Position numbers and translations under genes: made by a program. 64,000 bases of DNA from Mycobacterium colombiense (GTDB taxonomy: Bacteria > Actinomycetota > Actinomycetes > Mycobacteriales > Mycobacteriaceae): contig NZ_LZSX01000008.1 of NCBI RefSeq assembly GCF_001665835.1, positions 124,001-188,000 on the forward strand, written 5' to 3'. The notes under the pieces are model-generated. The model was not told the DNA's origin, made no database searches, and saw only the letters and a program-made list of their open reading frames with translations. Below, piece by piece: positions 39,568-47,175 of the stretch (positions are counted from its first letter, which is position 1; the number at the start of each line of letters is the position of its first letter).

Positions 39568-40689
39568 TCATTTGGCGCGATCCGTGCAGACGCCGGCCAT
39601 TTCGGCCAGTGCGGTGCGAACGGGCTCGTCGATCGGCAGCTCGCTGAGGTGGTCGCGCGCGGAAGCGACGCGATCGCCGATCATCTCCTCGATCAGCTGC
39701 ACCGCACCCGTCTCGACGATCAGCGCTTTCCACCGGTTGATCGCGTTGTCGTCGAGGGTTTCACGCTCCGCGATCTCGATGAGTTCGCGCCGGGCCGGCG
39801 CATCGGCCAGCTGGTGGGCGGCCACCACGACGCTGGTCGCCTTGCGCTCCAGCAGATCGCCGGCGCTGGGCTTGCCCGTCATCGCCGTCGAGCCGAAAAC
39901 GCCGAGCACGTCGTCGCGTAGCTGGAACGCCTCGCCGACGGCGGCGCCATAGCGGCCCAGTTGGGACAGCGTCCGATCGTCGCACCCGCCCATGGCCGCG
40001 CCGATCTCCAGCGGCCGGCGCACCGTGTAGTTCCCCGACTTACGCCGCGCCACGTCGAGCACGACTTCCAGCCGGGGCATCTGGCGCGCATCGTTGGTCA
40101 GGTCGGCGAATTGCCCGACGGCAAGCTCGGTGCGCATGGCGTCATAGCGTGGCCACGCGCGTTGCAGACGCCGGGGCTCGACGCCGCTGTTGCGCAGCAT
40201 TTGTTCGGCCCAGATGAGGCAAAGGTCGCCCAGCAGAATGGCAGCGGATTCACCGAATCGTCGCGACGAGCCGCGCAATCCGCGCTCGCGATGCCATTGG
40301 CCGAATTGCCGATGCGCCGACGGGCGGCCGCGCCGTTGGTCGGAACCGTCCATGACATCGTCTTGCAGCAACGCAAAGGCGTGCACCAACTCGAAACTGG
40401 CCGCGGCCCGCAGGGCCGCGTCGTCGGGCGGCGCGCCGCACAGCCAGCCCAGGTACACGAACGTCGACCGCAGGCATTTACCGCCGGAGACGAACTGCAC
40501 CAGGATGTCGCCGGCGGCATCGATGCGCGCATCATCCAGTTCGCCGACGCGTCGCGCGACGATGAAATCGACGACATCGCCCAAAACCATGCGCCGTACG
40601 TTCGATTGCCATGCTTCGAAATCGTCAGCGCTCAGCCAACCGATCGCCACCGGCGACGCCGTGGCCGGTGAAAACGACAAAGCTTCCAT
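39568..40689 (-). CDS. crtE: Geranylgeranyl diphosphate synthase
   Basis: Prenyltransferase of 373 aa making GGPP, first gene of the carotenoid operon. The first aspartate-rich motif is LLQDDVMDGSDQRRGRPSAH; the second is FQLRDDVLGVFG, the DDxxG variant usual in actinobacterial GGPP synthases. ATG 40689 is preferred because a GGGAGGGAG ribosome site precedes it. The frame is open to 40854, but that extension, rich in Arg and Cys, would cross into the operator and lacks family similarity. Confidence 0.93.
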   Translation of the reverse strand: MEALSFSPATASPVAIGWLSADDFEAWQSNVRRMVLGDVVDFIVARRVGELDDARIDAAGDILVQFVSGGKCLRSTFVYLGWLCGAPPDDAALRAAASFELVHAFALLQDDVMDGSDQRRGRPSAHRQFGQWHRERGLRGSSRRFGESAAILLGDLCLIWAEQMLRNSGVEPRRLQRAWPRYDAMRTELAVGQFADLTNDARQMPRLEVVLDVARRKSGNYTVRRPLEIGAAMGGCDDRTLSQLGRYGAAVGEAFQLRDDVLGVFGSTAMTGKPSAGDLLERKATSVVVAAHQLADAPARRELIEIAERETLDDNAINRWKALIVETGAVQLIEEMIGDRVASARDHLSELPIDEPVRTALAEMAGVCTDRAK

Positions 40690-40837
40690 AGTGCCCAAGC
40701 GCTCCCTCCCGGACGGCTTGGCATGCCCAGTCCTGTCCGGCCAAACACCCGCGTCATACCCGCCGATGAGGCGGGCAAAACCACAGCGCTGACCGTCAGA
40801 CGCCCCCTTGCGCCGACAGCTACGACATACCATCTTG

Positions 40838-40866
40838 TTCAATAACTTAAACATTAATTTAATGAA
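40838..40866. promoter_or_regulatory. 29-bp dyad operator, copy 2 (crtE promoter)
   Basis: Same architecture and length as copy 1 at 30600-30628: outer arms TTCAATAA and TTAATGAA (one mismatch), inner TTAAACATTAA. CTTAAACATTAAT is identical in both, and TGAAAT follows at the same distance, while the outer arm bases differ but keep most of their pairing. It lies about 150 bases upstream of crtE and ten bases from the truncated MarR gene on the other side. It links the crt operon and the MMPL/idi genes in one regulon. Confidence 0.75.
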
Positions 40867-40875
40867 ATTAACCCG

Positions 40876-41177
40876 GTGGGCGCCCAGCTGAGGCTGTCGG
40901 GTTCAGCGGCCACCTACCTGGTCGACCGGCTGATCGACTGCGGCCATATCCGTCGCGATAAAAATCCGGCAGACCGCCGAAAGGCGGTGTTGCGCAACGA
41001 CGAGTCCGGCCTGGCCACGCCCGGTCTTTCTTCAGCCCGCTGAGCACGCCGCATACCCGCATCGCCCTCGCCGACCCACCCGATGCCGACTCGACCGCCG
41101 GCCACCGGGTACTTTCCGCGCTGCTCGAAGGGTTGCGGTGCTTCCAAGACGAATTGGGTGTGGGGCCGAAACCTTGA
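40876..41177 (+). pseudogene. Truncated, frameshifted MarR regulator next to crtE
   Basis: Translation from 40876 reads GAQLRLSGSAATYLVDRLID, CGHIRRDKNPADRRKAVLR, and stops at 41041. In the frame entered near 41025 it continues SFFSPLSTPHTRIALADPPD and GHRVLSALLEGLRCFQDEL to a stop at 41175. Both parts align in order with residues 67 to about 160 of the intact MarR at 31793 (LVDRMIDAGHVRRE, SFFTPLG, ALADLPD, AHRVFTSMIEA). So the first 66 residues are gone, a few recognition-helix residues are deleted, and a frameshift splits the rest. It faces away from crtE, as crtR does in Corynebacterium. Confidence 0.8.
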
Positions 41178-41200
41178 CCCGGGCAATGGGCAGGCCAAGA

Positions 41201-41692
41201 TCACGACGCGGCGCTGTGCGTGGCACGGGGGCGGGGTGGCCGCGGCCGCGCCAGCTCGGACATGAATTGTCGCCGCGCTCGCAGAATGTCTTCGACGTTC
41301 TGGAAGGCCTCGGGCACCGAACCGGCGATCGGCAAGCCGTTGTCGTGCACGATCCGCAAGAGGGGCCGAACCGCCGCTCCGCCGACGACGCCGCAGTACA
41401 CGCGCGCCTTGCGGAGCTCATCGTTGAGGAATAGGAGGGATCGAAAACCTTCCACACTGACAAAACGCAGATGACTGAGGTCGAGGACCAAGGGGGTCTT
41501 GAGCCGGGCGAAGTTTCGGATCTCTTGGGTGAGGTCCTTCGCATTCGAAGCGTCGATCTCGCCGTCGACGCGCAGCACCGTACCGAGATTGCGCGCATAG
41601 ACGAACAGATGCGCCCTGTCGAAATGAGCCGTGTACCGGCACCGTGCGGGGTCGTGTGGGTCCGCTGAATTTGCGGAGCGAATAGCAGCCAT
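41201..41692 (-). CDS. STAS-domain protein (anti-anti-sigma-like)
   Basis: A 163-aa protein with one STAS domain at about residues 30-135: LRVDGEIDASNAKDLTQEI, then PLVLDLSHLRFVSVEGFRSL. In anti-anti-sigma factors the last segment reads D-S-S-G with a phosphorylated Ser; here it is S79-V80-E81-G82, so the phosphoacceptor is missing and an acidic residue sits there. No anti-sigma or sigma gene is adjacent. It lies beside the crt operon but has its own promoter region. Confidence 0.82.
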   Translation of the reverse strand: MAAIRSANSADPHDPARCRYTAHFDRAHLFVYARNLGTVLRVDGEIDASNAKDLTQEIRNFARLKTPLVLDLSHLRFVSVEGFRSLLFLNDELRKARVYCGVVGGAAVRPLLRIVHDNGLPIAGSVPEAFQNVEDILRARRQFMSELARPRPPRPRATHSAAS

Positions 41693-41988
41693 GAGAGCGC
41701 CTATCGAATATTGGTGAGAAGGGAGTGATAGTGCTCAGCACACCGCCCCCCGCTGGAGACGCAGCTGTGAACTCAACCTGTTCGGGAGCCTACGCCGACG
41801 TGACCGCTCGATATCGATATGCCGAAACGCCCAGGTGAAGCATTCGTTTTCTGGCCTTTTGGCGACCAACACTTGTTCGCTTGCCGGCCAGAGCCGGGCG
41901 CGGTTTGACCCCATTTGCGGCGGGTATACGCGTGTCGAGTGGCAAACGCGATAGACCCTCTGAAGGACGTGAGGGGTGATGCGTCCCA
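41693..41988. other. Divergent intergenic region, no gene seen
   Basis: About 300 bases between the divergent STAS and Rv1815-like genes. Frames across it are short and unlike protein families. I see no dyad of note. Confidence 0.4.
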
Positions 41989-42705
41989 ATGGAAGAGCTA
42001 GGGCGCCGGTGGTACCGGCTAGCGATCGCATCCGCATTTACGACCATGCTCTTTGCCGCGCCGGGGCAGGCGGCAGCCGATCCGGGCGGCACGGTGTTCC
42101 CCGGGATGGAGATCCGGCAAGGCAACGCGATTTGCATGGTGGGACTGGTTGAGCCGCGGTTGCGGGTCGCGGTGACCAGTGGCCAGTGCGATGGCGGAAT
42201 GTCGATGGTGACCGACCGTGACCGCAAGTCGATCGGGTCCGTGGTACTGGGGCGTCGCCAACTCGACGCGGACTCCACCGCGGACACCTCGATGCTGCCC
42301 GTGGAATATGAAGTCATTGCGATCGCACCGGAGGTGACGGCCAGCGATGTGCTGCCGACGGGGCGCCACCTGGGGTCCAATCCCGGTCTGCGAGCGCAGC
42401 CGGGCATGCCCGTGTGCCAGCTACGCAGCGCGACCGGTCAACGATGCGGCTCGGTCAGCTCGGTGGCCAATGGCCGCTTCGCCATTACCGACATGGTGTC
42501 CGACAGCCGTGACTTCGGCGGCCCGGTGTACACGCTGACCGACGACAACAATGCCGTCATCGTGGGATTGGTCGAGGGCACCTGGAGATCCTCGACCCAG
42601 ATCGAGTCTTGGCAGGCGGTCATGGCACAGGTCTACATCGACAGCCACACCTACAACCCGCAGCACCAGCCGCCCACCCTGCGAATGATCGGCTGGCGCA
42701 CCTGA
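41989..42705 (+). CDS. Secreted trypsin-fold protein with lost catalytic residues (Rv1815-like)
   Basis: A 238-aa exported protein. A signal peptide covers about residues 1-30 (ending GQAAA before DPGG). The mature part follows the mycobacterial Rv1815-type serine protease: VFPGMEIRQ, ICMVGLVEP and VTASDVLPTGRHL match it closely as I recall it. Where proteases have the AGHC histidine, this has SGQC (Gln66), and where they have GDSGGP, it has R174-D-F-G-G-P, so both catalytic His and Ser are gone. Probably a non-enzymatic binding protein. Confidence 0.75.
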   Translation: MEELGRRWYRLAIASAFTTMLFAAPGQAAADPGGTVFPGMEIRQGNAICMVGLVEPRLRVAVTSGQCDGGMSMVTDRDRKSIGSVVLGRRQLDADSTADTSMLPVEYEVIAIAPEVTASDVLPTGRHLGSNPGLRAQPGMPVCQLRSATGQRCGSVSSVANGRFAITDMVSDSRDFGGPVYTLTDDNNAVIVGLVEGTWRSSTQIESWQAVMAQVYIDSHTYNPQHQPPTLRMIGWRT

Positions 42706-42751
42706 TCGCGCGGACCGGTTTCCCCGGCCGCAGAATGGGAATCCGCCGCCG

Positions 42752-43435
42752 GTGAAAGTTTTGGAACTTGTGGCATTGCCGTTTCAGTGGGGCTCCGCGA
42801 TCCGGGGCAAACGGTTCTTCCATCCGACCGGGGTGCTGGCGCAGGGCTACATCGAACGCATTGCCCCTGCGGCGCAGGGCTTGCCGATCGCATCCTCGGA
42901 AATTGTTGCGCGCGTGTCGAAGGCCACCGGCACACCAGGGGCGCTGCCCGACCTCATCGGGTTCGCCTTCCGGCTGCGCACACCCCAGCCCGCGGACCAG
43001 CCGTGGGACATCCTGCTTGTCTCATCCGGGTCGGGGGCGCTGTCCCGCGCGCTGGCGCTCCGGCCGGCCACCTCGTGGAACGGCCAGACCCTGACCACGC
43101 TGATGCCGTTGCACTTTCAGGGCAACAATTGGTGGCTGCGGGCCGGGACCTCGAACGAGATCGGCGGCCCTGGTTTGTCCCTGGACAGTGTCCGGTCGAA
43201 GCTCGCGCGCAGCAACATCGAGGTGGCACTCGACCAAGCCTGCGGCAGCGGCGATTTCACACCGTTGGCCCGCATCACGCTGACCACCGCCCTCGACCCC
43301 GAACGCGACCACGACGTGTCGTTCGACCCGGTGCTCAACACGCCGCCCGGCCTGAGTCTGCACCCCCGGTGGTTGGCCGATCTGCGCGCCCGCGCCTATC
43401 AGCACAGCCGCGACGGCAGAGATGCCGAAGAGTAG
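42752..43435 (+). CDS. Catalase-core-like protein of unknown function
   Basis: A 227-aa protein with a GTG start. The order of motifs, FHPTGVLAQGYIERIAP near residue 23 and then ARVSKATGTPGALPDLIGFAFRL, resembles the beginning of the catalase core (the HAKG, RFS and D-RG-A elements). It is far shorter than a catalase and I cannot place a distal histidine or the heme-ligating tyrosine. Database entries for such proteins sometimes say phosphodiesterase, which I see no support for. It is followed 24 bases later by the epimerase gene, probably in one transcript. Confidence 0.55.
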   Translation: MKVLELVALPFQWGSAIRGKRFFHPTGVLAQGYIERIAPAAQGLPIASSEIVARVSKATGTPGALPDLIGFAFRLRTPQPADQPWDILLVSSGSGALSRALALRPATSWNGQTLTTLMPLHFQGNNWWLRAGTSNEIGGPGLSLDSVRSKLARSNIEVALDQACGSGDFTPLARITLTTALDPERDHDVSFDPVLNTPPGLSLHPRWLADLRARAYQHSRDGRDAEE

Positions 43436-43459
43436 CCGTTCGTTCTGAGGAACCAGCCG

Positions 43460-44539
43460 GTGTCTAAACGGATCGTCATCACCGGGGCCAGCGGCAACGT
43501 CGGCACCGCCCTGCTGCGCCGGCTGGCCCAAGACGGCACTGATTACGAGATCGTCGGCGTCACCCGCAGACAACCGCCGCCGGACGGCGTGTACCGATCC
43601 GTCCAATGGCATGAGCTGGACCTCGCGGACCCGGGCGTGGCGATCCAGCTGCTCAACGTTTTTCGCGGTGCACGATGTGTGATCCATCTGGCGTGGGGAT
43701 TCCAGCCCACCCGCAACAGACGCTACCTGGACGCGGTCGCCGTGAACGGCAGCGCCGCGGTGTTGAGCGCGGCTCACGACGCCAAAGTGCCTCAGCTGGT
43801 GCACATGTCGTCTGTGGGCACTTACGCCGCCGGGCGGTACGGGGAGCACGTCGACGAGTCCTGGTCGACGGGGGGCATCAGAACGTCGGCCTACAGCAGG
43901 GCGAAGTCCACGGTGGAACGCATGCTCGACGAGTACGAGGGCCGCAATCCCGAGGGTGTCGGCATCACCCGGATGCGGCCCGGATTCATTTTGCAGCGCG
44001 ACGCCGCGCCGGGCCTGCGGCGCTACACCCTGCCCGCCTACCTGGATCCGCACTGGCTGCGCTGGCTGCCCGTGCTGCCGTTGGATCGCTCGCTCTGCGT
44101 GTCCGTCGTGCACGCCGACGATGTCGCCGACGCCTGCGTGAAAGCGGTCGAGGGTTGTGTGCTGGGGCCGTTCAACCTTGCCGCCGAACCGCCGGTGTCG
44201 CGCGATGACATCGCAAAGGCATTGCGGGCGCACCCGATTCATGTGCCCTCGGCCGTGCTCGGGCTGGCGGTGGAGGCATCGTGGCGGGCCAGGCTGCAGC
44301 CCATCGATCGCGGCTGGCTCGATATGGCGTTTTCGCTGCCGCTGCTCGACACCGCCCGGGCGCGCGACGTGCTCGGGTGGTCGCCGCGGTGGGAATCGCT
44401 CGCGGCGCTGGCCGACCTCATCGACGGCTTCCTTGACGACTCGGGGACGCCGAGCCCGGTGCTGCATTCCCGGTCGTTCGTCGAGGCGATCACCCGGGAT
44501 GTCACCGTCGGGCCGCTGACCGTTCGTCGGGTGCCCTGA
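43460..44539 (+). CDS. Extended-SDR NAD-dependent epimerase/dehydratase
   Basis: A 359-aa extended short-chain dehydrogenase. The cofactor loop ITGASGNVGTALLRRL is at residues 7-22. MSSVGTYAAG and the YSRAKSTVERML segment give Ser and YxxxK (Tyr in SAYSRAK). The C-terminal part is substrate-specific and gives no clue. GTG start. It is convergent with the TIGR01777 gene, seven bases apart. Confidence 0.85.
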   Translation: MSKRIVITGASGNVGTALLRRLAQDGTDYEIVGVTRRQPPPDGVYRSVQWHELDLADPGVAIQLLNVFRGARCVIHLAWGFQPTRNRRYLDAVAVNGSAAVLSAAHDAKVPQLVHMSSVGTYAAGRYGEHVDESWSTGGIRTSAYSRAKSTVERMLDEYEGRNPEGVGITRMRPGFILQRDAAPGLRRYTLPAYLDPHWLRWLPVLPLDRSLCVSVVHADDVADACVKAVEGCVLGPFNLAAEPPVSRDDIAKALRAHPIHVPSAVLGLAVEASWRARLQPIDRGWLDMAFSLPLLDTARARDVLGWSPRWESLAALADLIDGFLDDSGTPSPVLHSRSFVEAITRDVTVGPLTVRRVP

Positions 44540-44546
44540 AGATCCG

Positions 44547-45902
44547 TCAGCCCGTGCGCCCCAACAGGTGACGTAGCGCCCCGTCGAGGCTCGGCTGACG
44601 GAACCGGTGTCCGGCGGCGGCGAGCGCGGCGGGTGCCACGCGCTGGCTCGCGCACGCCAGTTCGCGGGCGCCCTGGTCGCCCAGCAGTAGCCGCGGGCCC
44701 AGCGCCGGCACCGGCAGCACGGCCGGTCGGTGTAGCACCCGCGCCAGGACGGCGGTGTATTCGCTATTGCGAACCGGTTGCGGCGCAACGGCGTTCACCG
44801 GACCGGAGAGTGCGGCATCCCACATCGCACGGTGATAGACGTCCACCAGATCGTCGATCCCGATCCAGGACAGCCATTGTCGCCCGTCGCCGAGCCGGCC
44901 GCCGAGGCCGGCGCTGAACAGCGGGCGCATCAGCTTCAGCGTGCCGCCGGCCGGCGATTGCACGATGCCGGTGCGCACCCGCACCACCCGCACCCCGGCC
45001 TGCTGCGCGGGCGTGGTCGCCTCCTCCCAGTCGGTCACCACGTCGGCCAGGAACCCGTCGCCGCGATCGCTGTCCTCGGTCAGGGTGTCGTCGCCCCGGT
45101 CGTATCCGTAGTAGCCGATCGCCGACGCCGAGATCAGCACGGCCGGCCGGGGATCGGTGCGGACCAGCAGTTCGGCCAGCCGCCGAGTAGGCCCAATCCT
45201 GCTGTCGCGGATGGCCTGCCGGTGTTCATCGGTGAACCGGCCGGCGATCGATGCTCCCGCCAGATGGATCACCGCGTCGACCCCGTCGAGCAGCCGCGGG
45301 TCGGGATCGTCTGTGTTCCATTGTCGCTCGCCGTCACCGCGTGGCGTGTGCCGGACCAGCCGGATCACCCGATGGCCACCGGTGCGCAGGAAGGCGGTCA
45401 ATGCCGAACCGACCAGTCCCGAGGACCCGGTGACGGCGACCGTCGAAGGCCGCAGCCCGTTCTCGGCGGCCAGCCGGTGCGCGGCCAGATCGTCGGCCAG
45501 CTGCCGGTGCCGGTAGTCGAACATGGGCCGCAACAGCGATCCGGGCACCGGGGTGTCGACCCGGTCGATCACCCTGGTGCGGTTGCCGCCGAGGTCCTCG
45601 AATTCGTGGGTGTGCTTCCACCGCAGGGCGATTCGTGCCGGCAGCGTGGCCAGGCCTTCGCCACCGATGGCGTCGACGAAACGCCGCGGCGGGTCGTAGC
45701 CGTCGGGCTGATGGACGGCGACCCAACGCAGACCCCCGGGCAGCGCCAGCGTGGCCCGCCCGTCCTTGAGTGAGGCCGCCTCGGTGACCAGCCGTATCGG
45801 CTGCCACGGCGGCGAGAGCCGGGCGAACGCGCCCGCCCTGGCATGCCAATCGAAAACGTCGGTGATGGGAGCGTCCACGACGCTCGAAAACTCCAGCCCC
45901 AT
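44547..45902 (-). CDS. SRPBCC domain fused to a TIGR01777 epimerase
   Basis: A 451-aa two-domain protein. Residues 1-145 are an SRPBCC ligand-binding domain (VVDAPITDVFDWHARAGAFARL, HTHEFEDLGGNRTRVIDRVD). Residues 152-451 are a TIGR01777 SDR: VAVTGSSGLVGSALTAFL, NTDDPDPRLLDGVDAVIHLAGASI, SASAIGYYG, and the C-terminal LGRTG. Cytosolic; function unproven. The M. tuberculosis TIGR01777 protein Rv2216, from memory about 300 aa, lacks the front domain. Confidence 0.87.
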   Translation of the reverse strand: MGLEFSSVVDAPITDVFDWHARAGAFARLSPPWQPIRLVTEAASLKDGRATLALPGGLRWVAVHQPDGYDPPRRFVDAIGGEGLATLPARIALRWKHTHEFEDLGGNRTRVIDRVDTPVPGSLLRPMFDYRHRQLADDLAAHRLAAENGLRPSTVAVTGSSGLVGSALTAFLRTGGHRVIRLVRHTPRGDGERQWNTDDPDPRLLDGVDAVIHLAGASIAGRFTDEHRQAIRDSRIGPTRRLAELLVRTDPRPAVLISASAIGYYGYDRGDDTLTEDSDRGDGFLADVVTDWEEATTPAQQAGVRVVRVRTGIVQSPAGGTLKLMRPLFSAGLGGRLGDGRQWLSWIGIDDLVDVYHRAMWDAALSGPVNAVAPQPVRNSEYTAVLARVLHRPAVLPVPALGPRLLLGDQGARELACASQRVAPAALAAAGHRFRQPSLDGALRHLLGRTG

Positions 45903-45917
45903 CCCTCGACGTTAGTG

Positions 45918-47162
45918 CTACCGGTCCGGCAAGGCGTGTTCGACGATAGGTAGCCGGGCCTGCGGCTGCCGCACGCCACGCTTGGCCGACAGGTAAACCT
46001 GCGCGGTCTTGTCGGCCACCGTGTGCCAATCGAAATCCGAGGTGAGTCGCTCGCGGGCGGCGTGGGCGCGCTGCTGCGCGGCCTGCGGGTCGTCGAGCAC
46101 GGTGCGCACCGCCGCGGCCAGCCGGGTCACGTCGCGCGGCGGGCACGACACCCCGGTCTGGCCGTTGATCACCGCCTCACCCAGGCCGCCGATGTCCGAC
46201 GTCACCAGGGGAGTGCCGGCCGCGGCCGCCTCCAGCGCGACGATCCCGAACGGCTCGTAGTGGCTGGGCAGCACCGCGGCGTCGGCACGATGCAGGACGG
46301 CCAGCAGCTCGGTGTGTTCGAGGTGCCCGACGAACCGGATCGCCTTGAGCACCCGGTGTTTACGGGCCTGCTCGATGAGCCAGCCCTGCTGGGTGCCCTC
46401 ACCGGCAATGGTCAGCGTGGTGCCGGGGTGGTTGCGCCTGATCCGCGGCAGCGCGGCGATGACGTCGTGCACACCCTTTTCGTATTCCAGCCGGCCCAGG
46501 TAGAGCAGTTCGGCCGGCCCGGTGCGCGGCCGGCGCGCCGCGAACGGCCACCGCGCCGTCTCGATACCGTTGCAGATCACCGTGATCTCGGCCAGACCGG
46601 GACCGAACAGTTCGGTGATCTCGTCGGCCATCGACGCCGAACACGTGATCAGCGAGTCGGATTCGCGCACCAGCCAGGATTCGACCGCGTGCACCTGGCG
46701 GCTGATCGCGCCGCTGACCCAGCCGGAATGCCGGCCGGCTTCGGTGGCGTGGATCGTGGAAACCATTGGCGCATCGTAGAATTGGGCGAGAGCGACCGCC
46801 GGGTGGGCCACCAGCCAGTCGTGGGCGTGCACGACGTCGGGCCGCCACGCGCGGTTGGTGCCCGGCTTTGTCAGGGGCAGCCCGGCGCGGATCATGGAGT
46901 GGCCCATCGCGAGCGTCCACGCCATCATGTCGGTGCCGAAGGTGAATTCGTGCGGATCCTGGGCGGCCGCGATCACCCGGACACCCTCGCTGATGTGGTC
47001 GGACGACGGGTGGCTGCGGGGATCGGTTCCGGTGGGCCGGCGCGAGAGCACGACGACGTCGTGACCGGCGGCGGCCAGCGCGGTCGACAGGTGGTGCACG
47101 TGCCGGCCGAGCCCGCCGATCACCACCGGCGGGTATTCCCACGACACCATCAGGATTTTCAC
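45918..47162 (-). CDS. Alpha-1,4-glucosyltransferase, Rv3032-like (GT4)
   Basis: A 414-aa GT-B glycosyltransferase, the same length as M. tuberculosis Rv3032, which elongates the alpha-1,4-glucan of methylglucose lipopolysaccharides and also contributes to glycogen. The N-terminus MVSWEYPPVVIGGLGRHVHH is the glycogen-synthase-like donor-domain start; the C-terminal motif SHYEPFGIVALEAAAAGTPL contains the EX7E catalytic acids. GTG 47162. It follows the GH57 gene by 13 bases in one minus-strand operon. Confidence 0.92.
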   Translation of the reverse strand: MKILMVSWEYPPVVIGGLGRHVHHLSTALAAAGHDVVVLSRRPTGTDPRSHPSSDHISEGVRVIAAAQDPHEFTFGTDMMAWTLAMGHSMIRAGLPLTKPGTNRAWRPDVVHAHDWLVAHPAVALAQFYDAPMVSTIHATEAGRHSGWVSGAISRQVHAVESWLVRESDSLITCSASMADEITELFGPGLAEITVICNGIETARWPFAARRPRTGPAELLYLGRLEYEKGVHDVIAALPRIRRNHPGTTLTIAGEGTQQGWLIEQARKHRVLKAIRFVGHLEHTELLAVLHRADAAVLPSHYEPFGIVALEAAAAGTPLVTSDIGGLGEAVINGQTGVSCPPRDVTRLAAAVRTVLDDPQAAQQRAHAARERLTSDFDWHTVADKTAQVYLSAKRGVRQPQARLPIVEHALPDR

Positions 47163-47175
47163 GCCGCGGCCCGCC

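Noticed and set aside
40690..40854. Longer CrtE start at 40854
   Set aside because: It would place the start inside the operator, adds Arg/Cys-rich sequence unlike GGPP synthases, and ignores the good ribosome site before ATG 40689.
26611..41200. LitR/CarH photoreceptor or ECF sigma factor in the crt island
   Set aside because: I looked for MerR-B12 and sigma-70 region 2/4 signatures in the island and found none; the only regulators are the MarR gene, its pseudogene and the STAS neighbour.
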